DNA from: Methanosarcina sp. UBA289
Lineage (GTDB): Archaea; Halobacteriota; Methanosarcinia; Methanosarcinales; Methanosarcinaceae
Direction: 5' to 3'
Length of the DNA stretch: 64,000 nucleotides
Assembly: GCA_002496565.1 (NCBI GenBank)
Contig: DAKJ01000018.1
Coordinates: forward strand, 186,001 to 250,000
Below the pieces are notes generated by a model. The model was not told the DNA's origin and did no database searches. It saw only the letters and a program-made list of their open reading frames with translations. The first letter of the stretch is position 1, and each line of letters opens with the position of its first letter. Positions 45,442-55,811 of this stretch are shown piece by piece. The position numbers and the translations under genes are program-made.

Positions 45442-45462
45442 GCGAATTTCCTCCCCATTATT

Positions 45463-46971
45463 TTACCCGATATTGAACTCTTTAATTATTTCAGGAATTT
45501 TTTTGAGAACATCCGTTGCAAGCAGCCCATTTCCTGCATTCTCAAAAGCCAGATCACCGGCTGCCCCGTTGATATGTGCAGCACAAGCTGCCGCGAGGAA
45601 CGCGGGATTTCTAGAAAAAAGCGATCCAGTAAGCCCTGCAAGAACGTCTCCAGTCCCTCCCACGGTCATGCCTGGATTTCCTGTCCTGTTCAACAGGGTC
45701 TGTTTTCCGTCCGAAATAATATCTATTTTTCCTTTGAGAAGCGTTACAACCCCTTTTTCCTCCGAAAATTCCCTGACAGCTTTAATACGGGACTCCTGGC
45801 TCTCAGGAGTTTCCATATTTCTCAGGCGAGCAAATTCTCCTGAATGCGGAGTTACTATGAGTTCGCAGTTGCCTGCAAGGCTTTCAAAGATAGCACCTGA
45901 GAGAGCTGAAAGAGCATCGGCATCAAGAACGGCTTTCCTGCAAAAGGGCAGTATTTTCCGAACGGCTTCCAGGGTTTCTGCCGCTCTCCCCAACCCCATG
46001 CCCATCACGACTACATCATGAGAATTTATAAGGTCCAGAAGGATGGAAAGATCATCCGGACAGAGAACACTCGAAGAGAGTTTTCGGACGATCAGGTTCG
46101 GAGAATATGATGCCACGATTTCGGCTACAGGGACAGGGACTGCTACACTTACAAGGTCTGCCCCGGCTTTTAGGGCTGCAAGGGCTGCAAGGGCCGGAGC
46201 TCCTGAATACGGGCCGCCCCCTATAACAAGAATTTTTCCGGAATCGCCCTTGTGTCCCTCAGACTTCCGCCTGTGTAGCATCATAAGATCTCCGGGACCA
46301 ACGTACTGTTCGGCATCGGCACAGATTCCAATATCTGCAACCTTTATCACGCCAGTGTATTCTTTTGCCTTCTCGCTCAAAAGCCCTATCTTCATATGGT
46401 GAAAAGTGACCGTAAACCCTGCATGCACAGCTTTTTCGAAATCTCCGCCGTCAGGATCAAGTCCTGAGGGAATGTCAACCGAGATTACGGTTTTTCCGGC
46501 TTTTCCTTCTTGGTTTATAAGGTCAATAGCTGTCAATTCTGGCTCTCTGATTTTTCCCTTTATTCCGGTTCCGAATATTGCATCTACGAGTAGATCAGCT
46601 TCCAGGAACCAGTCCGAAGCCTCAGCTTCAAGCTGGCTTGAGTCCGTTATTTCAAGCAGATCCACACGGCTGAACTTCAGTAGAGAAAAGTTGTGGAAAG
46701 CTTCTTTAGTTCCTACGTCCCTGACTTTTCCCAGCAGAATTACCTTTACAGTGTATCCTGAAGAGCCTGCAAGGTGCCTGGCGGCTACAAAAGCATCTCC
46801 CCCATTGTTTCCCCTCCCTGCGATAAAAAGTACCCTGCCGCTTTCAAGCTTTTCCCGCACGTTCTGTGCAATAATAGCTCCTGCGTTTTCCATTAACTGG
46901 ACAGGTAGAAGCCCCAGGCATTCGCAATTTTTGTCTATTGCCTTCATTCTCAAAGAACTTATACACTTCAT
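45463..46971 (-). CDS. nnr: Bifunctional NAD(P)H-hydrate epimerase/dehydratase
   Basis: 502 residues from the ATG at 46971 (SD AGGT eight bases before; the frame opens at 47025). The N-terminal epimerase has GRGNNGGDAFVAAR and VDIPSGLDPDGG; the C-terminal ADP-dependent dehydratase (ribokinase-like) has GKILVIGGGPYSGAP, TPHSGEFARL and NPGMTVGGTGDVLAGL. It repairs damaged NAD(P)H hydrates. First gene of the group nnr, 45256, perhaps moaC. Confidence 0.95.
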   Translation of the reverse strand: MKCISSLRMKAIDKNCECLGLLPVQLMENAGAIIAQNVREKLESGRVLFIAGRGNNGGDAFVAARHLAGSSGYTVKVILLGKVRDVGTKEAFHNFSLLKFSRVDLLEITDSSQLEAEASDWFLEADLLVDAIFGTGIKGKIREPELTAIDLINQEGKAGKTVISVDIPSGLDPDGGDFEKAVHAGFTVTFHHMKIGLLSEKAKEYTGVIKVADIGICADAEQYVGPGDLMMLHRRKSEGHKGDSGKILVIGGGPYSGAPALAALAALKAGADLVSVAVPVPVAEIVASYSPNLIVRKLSSSVLCPDDLSILLDLINSHDVVVMGMGLGRAAETLEAVRKILPFCRKAVLDADALSALSGAIFESLAGNCELIVTPHSGEFARLRNMETPESQESRIKAVREFSEEKGVVTLLKGKIDIISDGKQTLLNRTGNPGMTVGGTGDVLAGLTGSLFSRNPAFLAAACAAHINGAAGDLAFENAGNGLLATDVLKKIPEIIKEFNIG

Positions 46972-47025
46972 AATAATTACCTGCCGGTCTATCTCGTTTG
47001 GTTTCCTGTTGACTGTTTTAATCAT

Positions 47026-47428
47026 TCAAATGTTTCTGCAAGTCTGAATTCTACAGTTTATAGATTGTCTCAGAAATTGTTATATATCTCCAGAGTAAAT
47101 GAGATGCTTTATTTATTATATATTTACACCGAGGAAAACTTATTTGAGGTTACTAAGTATATACGCTACATTTCAATATAACTTAATATACCGAAATTAT
47201 TTAATTTTCCGTAAAAAAGGCATTAATTCTTTAAGACTATGATTCATAAAATGTATTTTGTAAGAATATTTAATCAGCAATATTTAATCAGCAAAAAAAG
47301 CAGTCAAAAAAAATATAGCCAGCATTACAATTAGCTAACTGCGATAAAATGTGAATAGGCAGGATTCTGATCAAATGTTTGCTTTCCTTTGCACGTGTCT
47401 GGACTAAATAAAACAGGGAGGACTATTT
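47026..47428. other. Divergent intergenic stretch
   Basis: 403 bases, AT-rich with a short direct repeat (AATATTTAATCAGCAA twice near 47268-47294). Ends in GGGAGG (47416-47421), the SD of the next gene. No gene. Confidence 0.5.
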
Positions 47429-48895
47429 CTGATTAATTTTTCAAAAGATGCGGATGGCAATCTTAAAAGTACAGTCAAACCCAGATACCTTGTTCTGGGC
47501 AGTGGAAGTGTAGGTTTTGCGCTTGCAAAAGAGCTCAGGGAAAGCAATAAGCTCGTAATCATTGTAGATAAAGACGAAGCTAAGGTTGAAACTCTCAGGG
47601 AGGAAGGCTTTGAAGCGATTGTAGGTGATATTGCCGATCCTGAGCTTGTCGATAAGATTGACCTTAAAAATGTTGTTGTTATACTTTTCCTGACTTCCAA
47701 TAACGAAGCTAACAGAAAAGGCATTGAAAATTTCAAGAAAGCGATTAACCCTGATGTTCAGCTCTTTTCCCGGGCCTCAGACATTATCAATAAAGAAAAA
47801 ATGGAAGATCTTGGGGCAGATTATGTATTTATGCCTTCCAAACTTGTTGCGACTTCCCTTTCCCGTTCCCTTGAGAGAGCTGAGTCGGTTCACAGGGGCA
47901 ACCGGCTTGCACGGTGGTTGAAGGGAATAAGGGATAAAAGACTTGCTATTGTAATTCACGATAACCCTGATCCTGATGCTATTTCTAGCGGGCTGGCCCT
48001 GAAAGAGATTGCAAAGAGCATAGGGGTTGAAGCAAACATCCTCTACCATGGCAGAATAGGGCATCAAGAAAACAAAGCCTTTGTAAACCTGCTCGGGATT
48101 GACCTCGGCAAGATGGAAGAGAATGGCCTCAAAGGCTTTGATGAAATCGCCCTGATAGACTGTTCTATTCCTGGCGTTAATAATATGGTTCCTCCTAACT
48201 CATATGTTGGGGTTGTAATTGACCATCACCCACCCGGAGAAGCTGAAATAAAGGCTGAGTACATAGATATTAGGCCTAACTTCGGGGCGACGGCTACCAT
48301 AATGACAAAGTACCTGCAGCAACTTAATATCAATATCTCCAAGACGCTGGCAACGGCCCTGCTTTATGGGATACGGACTGACACGCAGGATTTCAAGAGA
48401 AAGACCGACCCTGCAGACCTCTCAGCTGCTTCGTACCTGTACCCTCTTTCGAACCATGGGATCCTAGATCAGCTTGAACAACCTTCAATGGCGATAGAAA
48501 CCCTTGAAGTGCTTGGAGAAGCTATCCGGAATCGGCAGGTGATAGGAAGTTATCTTCTATCAAATGTCGGAAACATACGAGATAGAGATACGCTCCCGCA
48601 GGCTGCAGATTATCTTTTGAGCCTTGAGGGGATTTCTACAACTGTGGTTTTTGGGGTTACTGAAGATCGCATTTATATTTCCGGGCGAAGTAACGATATA
48701 AGAATTAACCTTGGAGAAGTTATGCGCCAGGCTTTCGGCGAAGATGCAGGTGGACACGCAAACGCAGCAGGAGCCCAGATTCCCCTTGGAGTTTTCAGCG
48801 CTACAAAAGACCGGCAGACACTACTTAGGCTGGTTAATGAAGCCGTGGTAAAAAGGTTCCTGAGCGCAGTAGGAGTCGAAAGTGCCGTAGAATGA
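47429..48895 (+). CDS. TrkA-N/DHH family phosphoesterase-like protein, probable CTG start
   Basis: 488 residues if started at CTG 47429, seven bases after GGGAGG. The N-terminal Rossmann TrkA-N domain (YLVLGSGSVGFALAKELRES, IIVDKDE) has no ATG, GTG or TTG before it; the first ATG in frame (47801) would delete nearly all of it. The DHH domain follows: HDNPDPDAISSG near residue 180 and DHHPPGE near 265, then DHHA1 with GGHANAAGAQ near 440. Such fusions are typical of archaea; DHH-DHHA1 proteins hydrolyse nucleotide phosphodiesters and the TrkA-N part may sense NAD. Confidence 0.85.
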   Translation: MINFSKDADGNLKSTVKPRYLVLGSGSVGFALAKELRESNKLVIIVDKDEAKVETLREEGFEAIVGDIADPELVDKIDLKNVVVILFLTSNNEANRKGIENFKKAINPDVQLFSRASDIINKEKMEDLGADYVFMPSKLVATSLSRSLERAESVHRGNRLARWLKGIRDKRLAIVIHDNPDPDAISSGLALKEIAKSIGVEANILYHGRIGHQENKAFVNLLGIDLGKMEENGLKGFDEIALIDCSIPGVNNMVPPNSYVGVVIDHHPPGEAEIKAEYIDIRPNFGATATIMTKYLQQLNINISKTLATALLYGIRTDTQDFKRKTDPADLSAASYLYPLSNHGILDQLEQPSMAIETLEVLGEAIRNRQVIGSYLLSNVGNIRDRDTLPQAADYLLSLEGISTTVVFGVTEDRIYISGRSNDIRINLGEVMRQAFGEDAGGHANAAGAQIPLGVFSATKDRQTLLRLVNEAVVKRFLSAVGVESAVE

Positions 48896-49003
48896 AATCT
48901 CCGATGATATTCCAAGGATTGAGATTACTTTTATAAAATATTGAGTAAAGTATTTTCAGGAAGTAGCAAGAAAAATAGAACAGGAAAAAGGTAAAAGAGA
49001 AAG

Positions 49004-49040
49004 AAGGGAAAAAGGTATTTTCTTTTTCCCTTATTTTTTT
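49004..49040. terminator. Bidirectional terminator between convergent genes
   Basis: An 11-bp stem (AAGGGAAAAAG with CTTTTTCCCTT), seven-base loop, then seven T. It lies between the ends of the DHH gene and aglB and could serve both. Confidence 0.75.
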
Positions 49041-49133
49041 AAAGATCCCAATTTATCTGAAATTCTAATTTTTACATTCATGTTTTACTTTAGTTTCTGT
49101 TTTCACGTTTAAAAATAAATTGAGGAGAATGCC

Positions 49134-51623
49134 TCAGTTCGCATCTGGGACTTTCACCTCTACCGTTTTCCCTTCCAAGATATCATTATCCGTTACTTGG
49201 ATATCTGATACTGTAACATTTTCTCCTGCATTCAGGGAATAAGCCGACAGAGCACCGACTCCACCTTCCATATTTTCGGTCGAGTAAGGCACGGTTATTT
49301 CAAATGAGCCGTTTTTATCTGACACGACTTTGTTCTGATATGTGAATTTTCTGCCTGTGTTCGAACTGAGCTCAAGGGTAGCAGTAATATTTTGCTCCGG
49401 GCCTGCAGTACCTGAAAGCCTGGCTCCGGGAACAAATTCGAATACCTTTACGTTATTCTTTATGCCGTTCTTTTCCTTAAGGGCATCACTTTCATGGACA
49501 AGCCTCAGGTTTCCAAGATTTGATCCGTCAAGTTCATGAAGTTTGTATACCTCGGTTTCTGTAAACTCTTTTTTAGCAGTTGCAACGGTTTCAAGCCCTC
49601 TTTTTCCATTGACGGTTTCAATATTTAGGTACTTGCTTATATCCTCGCCTGCAAGCTTAACAATAGCTCCAAACTTGCCGCTTGCCATCATTTTATCGGT
49701 TATTACATACTTTACGTTGAGCTTTTCCAAAATTGTCTTTGCTTCTTCCTCAGAGCTAGTTGTGAAGAAGAGTGAAGAATCCTCTATGCCGGTCTGGAAA
49801 TTGTTTGAAACTGCAGGTCTTTTGGCCACGTAGGTTATCCAATTTCCATAGTCCCACCAACTTAAAACCCCATATTCAGGAGTCTCGGATGGCTCAAGGT
49901 AGTAAGAAGTTTTAGGGCTTGAGGCTTCAAGCCAGGTAAGTGAGTCCTTCCATCCAGGATCAATCGAACCTTCTTCTTTTGCAAAAGCAAAATCTGCCCA
50001 CAGGCAGGGTATAAACACAAGCCCTATCAGTACTATGGATGAGACGATTTTGAAGTAGTCGGGCTGAAGATCCTTTTTTGAGCTTGATATAGTATTTTTC
50101 GACTTTGATTTTGCTTTTGACTTTGTTTCTTTCCCTGCCTTAAGTGCAGGTTCAGAGTTTTTCCTGGGAATCTGGCCGGATTTCACCAGCTTTCTTACTT
50201 CAGTCTCAAAGTTAAAAGACTCAAGTAAAACCCAGAGGAAGTATGCGGTAAGGATTGAGACGTTTACTGCAAACAGGTATGAAAAGCGCCTCTGAGAAAT
50301 CATTAAATATGCAAAAAAGACTGACCATAAGAGGAAAAACACCCCTTCAGGTTTTGATTTTTCCCCTTTCCACTCAAGGCTGAGAAGGAAAAACCCTCCC
50401 AGAGCAGCAAGGAAGCAAAGCCCGAGACTTCCAAATACCTGCGAAAAAGTAAGTTTTCCCTCTGTAGTTAAAAATATTGGCAGTGCTTCAGAAATCGTGC
50501 CTATGTATTCACCTTTTCCGAGGAAGAACCTCATTCCTTCAACTACAAAAGCATAGGATTCGGCGGAAAGAATCTTGAGGGACAGAAGCCCTGCCACAGA
50601 AACCAGTATTAAGATGGCTGGATAGTACTTCCAATCCAGATCTTTTTTCGAGATATATAAGGAAAAGCCCCAGAGGATTAAGGTTCCGGCTAACATGCTG
50701 AGCACATAGAAGACCTGGAACCATGAAAGATACATCGCACTCATCTCCAGACCCGGGCGTAAGGACCCTGCGGACAGGGGAATGGTAAAGATAAGTGTTG
50801 CAAGAAGGGCTACGGAACATATAAGATTATAGTCGGAGTTTTTTCCAGCCTTAAGGTCGATTGTGGTCTGTATGAATGCGTAAAGTAAAATAAAGCTTAC
50901 AAAGGCAAGGGCTCCTATCCATGTGAAAATAAGGAGTGCAAAGAATAGTCCGGATGCTCCTGCTAAAGCTAGTGATTTTATCAGTTTCTTATTGGAAGAG
51001 ATAGTTTTCAGAGAAGTAAGGGAGAGAGAGCCTTCTTTTGCCCACTTTAAAGCAAGAATGAAACATGCATAAGCTGAGGTTGAGAGGAGGGTCTCTGCTA
51101 CGTGATGGTCAACTGCTCCAAACCTCGAGATGTAGAGATGAGCCGGAAGCACTGCAAAAATCAAGGCTCCAAGAAGTGCAGTTTTTCGGTCAAATAGCGA
51201 GACCGCTGCTATATACAATGGAACTATTGTCAGAACTCCCAGAAGCACTGGAAGCAGGGCTCCTGCAAATTCGATAGTATATAAATCCGGCTGGCCTCCT
51301 CCCAGGATTTTCGCAAGCAACGCACCCAGGAAGTCAAAAAAAGGCGGCCACCCGACTTCAAAACCATTAGGATAATTGATGTAAGAATCAAAATTAAGGG
51401 GATGAGGAAAGTTGGAAGCTGTATATAAAATGCGCCGCATATGGTAGAAGCTGTCATATCCACTGAAGTTTATGCTTCCGTTTGCAGTAACCATGGAATA
51501 TGAAATCATGCGCATGAGAAAAGCAACTAATACAATTGCGGTCAAAGAAATAATACCGAATTTTAATCTATGAGCGGGCCGTTTTGCCATCGGACATCCC
51601 ATGCCTTTGTTCGTAGTAACCAT
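49134..51623 (-). CDS. aglB: Archaeal oligosaccharyltransferase AglB
   Basis: 829 residues; the start could also be the ATG at 51590 (MAKRPAHRLKF). Thirteen or so N-terminal spans carry the external-loop catalytic residues (FSGYDSFYHMRRI with the first acidic motif; FGAVDHHVAETLL). The soluble C-terminal domain holds WWDYG (LSWWDYGNWITY) and ends in a beta-rich segment. STT3/AglB moves the lipid-linked glycan to Asn in N-x-S/T sites on the outer face. The KSK-rich linker between membrane and soluble parts is unusual in length. It fits the glycan locus downstream. Confidence 0.95.
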   Translation of the reverse strand: MVTTNKGMGCPMAKRPAHRLKFGIISLTAIVLVAFLMRMISYSMVTANGSINFSGYDSFYHMRRILYTASNFPHPLNFDSYINYPNGFEVGWPPFFDFLGALLAKILGGGQPDLYTIEFAGALLPVLLGVLTIVPLYIAAVSLFDRKTALLGALIFAVLPAHLYISRFGAVDHHVAETLLSTSAYACFILALKWAKEGSLSLTSLKTISSNKKLIKSLALAGASGLFFALLIFTWIGALAFVSFILLYAFIQTTIDLKAGKNSDYNLICSVALLATLIFTIPLSAGSLRPGLEMSAMYLSWFQVFYVLSMLAGTLILWGFSLYISKKDLDWKYYPAILILVSVAGLLSLKILSAESYAFVVEGMRFFLGKGEYIGTISEALPIFLTTEGKLTFSQVFGSLGLCFLAALGGFFLLSLEWKGEKSKPEGVFFLLWSVFFAYLMISQRRFSYLFAVNVSILTAYFLWVLLESFNFETEVRKLVKSGQIPRKNSEPALKAGKETKSKAKSKSKNTISSSKKDLQPDYFKIVSSIVLIGLVFIPCLWADFAFAKEEGSIDPGWKDSLTWLEASSPKTSYYLEPSETPEYGVLSWWDYGNWITYVAKRPAVSNNFQTGIEDSSLFFTTSSEEEAKTILEKLNVKYVITDKMMASGKFGAIVKLAGEDISKYLNIETVNGKRGLETVATAKKEFTETEVYKLHELDGSNLGNLRLVHESDALKEKNGIKNNVKVFEFVPGARLSGTAGPEQNITATLELSSNTGRKFTYQNKVVSDKNGSFEITVPYSTENMEGGVGALSAYSLNAGENVTVSDIQVTDNDILEGKTVEVKVPDAN

Positions 51624-52417
51624 CTCTTTCAGTTTTTAACTCTTAAATTTATTGCATATTTAAGTATATTAGTCTTTGATAGTAGTCGAAATAATATAAT
51701 AACTTTAAGGTTGTTATAAGATCGAGGTGATAACGTGAGTATTCTTAATAAATATAAAACGTAGACTGTAATATTAGCCGAAGTATTAAACTTGTTCTAT
51801 TTAGGTCGATCAAATAAATGAGAGTAAATGAGAGTAAATATCACTGAAGTAACTGAAGTGATGCTTAAAGGGCCAAACAATCCAGAGTAAAGTTTTTTTC
51901 ATTTTTGAGTAAATGTCGCTAAAGTGACGCTTAAAGTGGATGTTACTTGATTAAAATAAAATAAAAGCTATTCTTCTAAAATAAATTGATGTTGGACTAT
52001 TTTTAGATAAATTGAGGGTTAACTGTTATAAATATAGAATGGACTTTCTCGCTATCTGACGAACCATCTAGTGATCTAGCGAACAATTTCATCTGGCAAG
52101 TATTATATATATCTAATGAACCATTTCGTTTAGCAAGTATTATATATCTCCTAATGTTGAGATACGATTTTCAATATATTTATAACCGTTGAGTTTAATG
52201 GATTGTTGAAATCCTGAAGAAAATATGGAATTCTTAATCGAAAATTCAGTACTACTGACAAATTTCGTACTCCTAATTAAAAGACAAATTCGGAATCTCA
52301 GAATATAAAAATCATATACTTTACTCTTCCCACTCCTGGGGAACTCAAGAGTTATATTTATAATTTTTTAGCCTCTTATTGCATTTTGTTTAAACCCCTG
52401 AAAAAAGTGAGAAATCG
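51624..52417. other. Long intergenic stretch with direct repeats
   Basis: 794 bases between aglB and the glycan operon. Direct repeats: AGTAAATATCACTGAAGTAA and AGTAAATGTCGCTAAAGTGA (about 51832 and 51909), and GGCAAGTATTATATATAT with AGCAAGTATTATATATCT (about 52096 and 52135). A TATA box (ATATTTATAA, near 52353) precedes the first glycosyltransferase. No gene seen. Confidence 0.55.
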
Positions 52418-53515
52418 ATGAAAGTAGCCATATTTCATGATTATTTTGGAGCCATTGGCGGCGGTGAAAAACTTGTACTCATGCTCGCAAAATACTTCAA
52501 AGCAGATGTTATTACTACTGACTTAAACATGGAATCAATAAAAAAGATGGGCTATTCCGATATACGTATAATCAGCCTGGGAAAAACCCCAAAAGTGCCT
52601 CCTCTGAAGCAGATAGCAGCATCTTTTTACTTTGCAGCCTGTGACTTTTCAAAAGAATATGATTTCTTCATTTTTTCAGGTAACTGGGCACATTTCGCGG
52701 CAAAGAAACATAAGCCTAACCTGTATTACTGCCATACTCCCACAAGAGCTTTTTATGACCTTTACGAGACCTTCATTAGTAGACAACCCTTCTTGATCTC
52801 GATCTTCTTTCGGATCTGGGTAAGGCTTCACAGGCCAGTTTCCGAATACTACCTTTCCCATGTCTGTAAAATCGTAACTAACTCTAGAAATACCTCAACA
52901 AGAATCAAAAAGTATTTCCACAGGGATGCTGAAGTTATCTACCCCCCTGTAGAAACTTCAAAATTCACCTGTAAAGAGTATGGAGACTTCTGGCTCTCAG
53001 TAAACCGCCTCTATCCTGAAAAAAGAGTAGAAATTCAAATTGAAGCATTCAAAAAAATGCCCGAAGAAAAGCTTGTCATTGTTGGAGGATATTCAAAAGG
53101 AGACCATGCAAAAGGTTACGCAAAAAATATTCTTGATAATTTACCGGAAAACGTAAAAGTTCTTGGAGAAGTCTCTGAGACTGAATTACTTGATCTTTAT
53201 TCTCGCTGTAAAGGGTTTATCTGCACTGCCATGGATGAGGACTTCGGGATGACACCTGTAGAAGCTATGGCAAGTGGAAAACCTGTAGTAGCCGTAAACG
53301 AAGGTGGATTTAAAGAAACTGTAATCGGCGGGAAAACCGGAATGCTTGTGGAAGCAGATATTCAAAATATAATCAGGGAAGTAAAGAATATCTCGAAAAA
53401 TCCATCAAGATATGGAAACGAATGCTTTAAGAGAGCAGCTATGTTCGACCTCTCGAATTTTGAAAATGCTATGAAAAAAAGTGTTGCTCGCGAAAATTGG
53501 TATAAAAACAAATAA
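52418..53515 (+). CDS. GT4-family glycosyltransferase
   Basis: 365 residues. Opens MKVAIFHDYFGAIGGGEKLV; the donor domain has SVNRLYPEKRVEIQIEAFKK, LGEVSETELLDLYSRCKGFI and the EX7E element in DEDFGMTPVEAMASGKPVVA. It is WbaZ-like, a type that often adds mannose from a nucleotide donor. Cytosolic, facing lipid-linked glycans. First gene of the operon; SD absent or weak. Confidence 0.92.
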   Translation: MKVAIFHDYFGAIGGGEKLVLMLAKYFKADVITTDLNMESIKKMGYSDIRIISLGKTPKVPPLKQIAASFYFAACDFSKEYDFFIFSGNWAHFAAKKHKPNLYYCHTPTRAFYDLYETFISRQPFLISIFFRIWVRLHRPVSEYYLSHVCKIVTNSRNTSTRIKKYFHRDAEVIYPPVETSKFTCKEYGDFWLSVNRLYPEKRVEIQIEAFKKMPEEKLVIVGGYSKGDHAKGYAKNILDNLPENVKVLGEVSETELLDLYSRCKGFICTAMDEDFGMTPVEAMASGKPVVAVNEGGFKETVIGGKTGMLVEADIQNIIREVKNISKNPSRYGNECFKRAAMFDLSNFENAMKKSVARENWYKNK

Positions 53516-53612
53516 TCACGTAATAAAGCAGGTAAGCCTGTAATAATTAGATCCTTGACAATAGAATATAATTTTCTTCCATTTTTGGCAAGTGGCAATA
53601 GGAGATATTAAT

Positions 53613-54380
53613 TTGAATCTAAGTTTAATTCTCGAATTAGCAAAAAGAGATATTACTGAAAAGTACTCTGGGTCTACTTTAGGAGCTTTGTGGAACTTTA
53701 TTTATCCACTTGTAGATATTTTTATCTTTACTGTCATATTTGCTAATCTTATGGGATCGCGTCTGCCGGGTTCATCTTCGGTCTACGCGTACGGATTTTA
53801 TCTGACTTCTGGTGTAATTGCATGGAATGCTTTTTCAAATACTGTCACAAGAACATCTACTGTTTTTTTAGATAAAAAATACATCATATCCAAAGTCAAG
53901 GTTGATCTTTCCTCATTTCCTCTCTATATTGCTGTCTCGGAGAGTATTACTTATGTTGTGACAATGGGAATATTCCTGTTCTTACTTCTTATCAGTGGTT
54001 ATGGAGTCAGCCGTGTAATTTTATTCGTTCCATTTATATATATTATACAGCAAATCTTCGCTTATTCCCTTGGATTTTTTGTTGGAGTATTTGTTGTCTT
54101 CGTAAGGGACTTAAAAGAAATTGTAGGAATTATGTTTAAGATCTGGTTTTGGTTTACTCCAATTGTGTATCTTTATGATGTACTTCCAGATATTGTCAAA
54201 AAACTTATGGTTTATAATCCGGCGTTTTCATTCATTCACTTATATCAAACTATATTTATATACAAAGAAATCCCGAGTTTAAAGCCTATTTTATATCTGC
54301 TTTTGTTAAGTCTTGTAATTCTGTTCTTTGCAGGAATTATCTTCAAAAAGCTAGAAAAAGATATTCGAGATTTCATGTAA
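53613..54380 (+). CDS. ABC-2 type polysaccharide exporter permease (Wzm-like)
   Basis: About 255 residues from TTG at 53613, after SD AGGAGA; a GTG at 53592 lies before that SD. DITEKYSGSTLGALWNFIYP is the family start, then six spans and the FWFTPIVYLYD element. It forms the membrane channel of a glycan or teichoic-acid type ABC exporter with the next gene, 25 bases on. Confidence 0.93.
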   Translation: MNLSLILELAKRDITEKYSGSTLGALWNFIYPLVDIFIFTVIFANLMGSRLPGSSSVYAYGFYLTSGVIAWNAFSNTVTRTSTVFLDKKYIISKVKVDLSSFPLYIAVSESITYVVTMGIFLFLLLISGYGVSRVILFVPFIYIIQQIFAYSLGFFVGVFVVFVRDLKEIVGIMFKIWFWFTPIVYLYDVLPDIVKKLMVYNPAFSFIHLYQTIFIYKEIPSLKPILYLLLLSLVILFFAGIIFKKLEKDIRDFM

Positions 54381-54405
54381 TTAAAATCACGAGTTGTGAC
54401 TCAAT

Positions 54406-55659
54406 ATGATCAAAGTATCAGGTGTCTCAAAAAAGTTCAAGTTGTATCATACACCCACTGACAGATTAAAAGAGAAAATCTTAAGGAAAAAATACCATAG
54501 AGAGATCACTGCATTAGAAAATATTTCTTTTGAAGTGAAGGAAGGACAAACCCTCGGGATAGTAGGGCAAAACGGAGCTGGCAAATCTACAATATTAAAG
54601 GTACTTTCTGGTGTCATGCTTCCTGACGATGGCTTGATAGAAGTTGACGGAAAAATCACCGGCTTACTTGAATTGGGAACAGGTTTTGATCAAGAACTTA
54701 CAGGCATTGAAAATATATTCATGAATGGGACATTTCTAGGAATGGATAAAAACGAAATTGAAAGGAAAAAAGACGATATTATTGATTTCACAGAGCTTGG
54801 GGATTTTATTTATGACCCGATCAAAACATATTCTTCGGGTATGCTTATGAGGCTTGCATTCTCAATAGCAATGCATGCAGAACCAAAGTGCTTTTTGGTC
54901 GATGAAGCGCTCTCTGTAGGAGACGCATATTTTCAGCAAAAATGCATGAGAAAGATTCTGGAATTTAAAAACAATGGTGGATCTATTATTTTTGTATCTC
55001 ACGACATGAATGCTGTGAAAACTATATGTGATTCAGCAATATTATTAGACCACGGTCATATAATTAGTTCCGGCGACCCAAAAGATATAATTGATTATTA
55101 TCATGGAATGATCTTGCAAAAAGCACATATGGGAGACGCAGAGGTAATAGTGAATGAAGTAAAAGATCGTACAGATCATAAAACTCCAAACGTCTCAACC
55201 GGGGAAGTTGAACTGCTTTCTTTTAAAGTTCTGAACTCAAAGGACGAAGAAATATTACACATAGAGAGCGAGCAGGTAATTAAAGTTATATATCAAGTCA
55301 AAGCCCTAAAAGAGTTATCAGATCCTCATTTTGGCCTTCACGTACGGAATAATCTTGGTGTCTCAGTATTTGAAACAAATACATATTGTATTGGTGCTAA
55401 AACTTTTAGTTTAAAAAAAGGACAAATTGCAGAATTAAAATGGGAATTCTTTTTTCCACTTTCAGCAGGAGATTATTCGTTTTCTGTCGGTGTGGCAAAC
55501 AAGGGTTATGGAAGAGATGCTTTTGAAGAATACTTACTTATGGCTCATGATATAGAAGTTCTAAAAGTAATACCTAATAGCAGTTCAATAATCTATACCG
55601 GAGTTTTCAATATGAAACCCAAAGTAACAATTCAAGAAGGGATCGACAGCAGTTGTTAA
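54406..55659 (+). CDS. Polysaccharide exporter ATPase (Wzt-like) with glycan-binding C-terminus
   Basis: 417 residues. ATPase domain: Walker A GQNGAGKST, signature YSSGMLMRLAFS, Walker B CFLVDEALSVGD. The C-terminal 160 residues (LSFKVLNSKDEEILHIESEQ) form a Wzt-C-like beta sandwich, which in bacterial O-antigen systems binds the modified glycan end. This predicts a capped polymer, which fits the methyltransferase that follows. Confidence 0.93.
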   Translation: MIKVSGVSKKFKLYHTPTDRLKEKILRKKYHREITALENISFEVKEGQTLGIVGQNGAGKSTILKVLSGVMLPDDGLIEVDGKITGLLELGTGFDQELTGIENIFMNGTFLGMDKNEIERKKDDIIDFTELGDFIYDPIKTYSSGMLMRLAFSIAMHAEPKCFLVDEALSVGDAYFQQKCMRKILEFKNNGGSIIFVSHDMNAVKTICDSAILLDHGHIISSGDPKDIIDYYHGMILQKAHMGDAEVIVNEVKDRTDHKTPNVSTGEVELLSFKVLNSKDEEILHIESEQVIKVIYQVKALKELSDPHFGLHVRNNLGVSVFETNTYCIGAKTFSLKKGQIAELKWEFFFPLSAGDYSFSVGVANKGYGRDAFEEYLLMAHDIEVLKVIPNSSSIIYTGVFNMKPKVTIQEGIDSSC

Positions 55660-55811
55660 ACCAATTTTGGGTTATGAAATATTTTTCTCTAATCAATAAT
55701 CACGGAAGACGGACATGATATTCTAAGGAGTAAATGTTCAAAAAAGAAAATAGCTTCGGATTAACAAGACTTCATCCCATATAATAATAAGTCATATACT
55801 TTGGAAATGGA

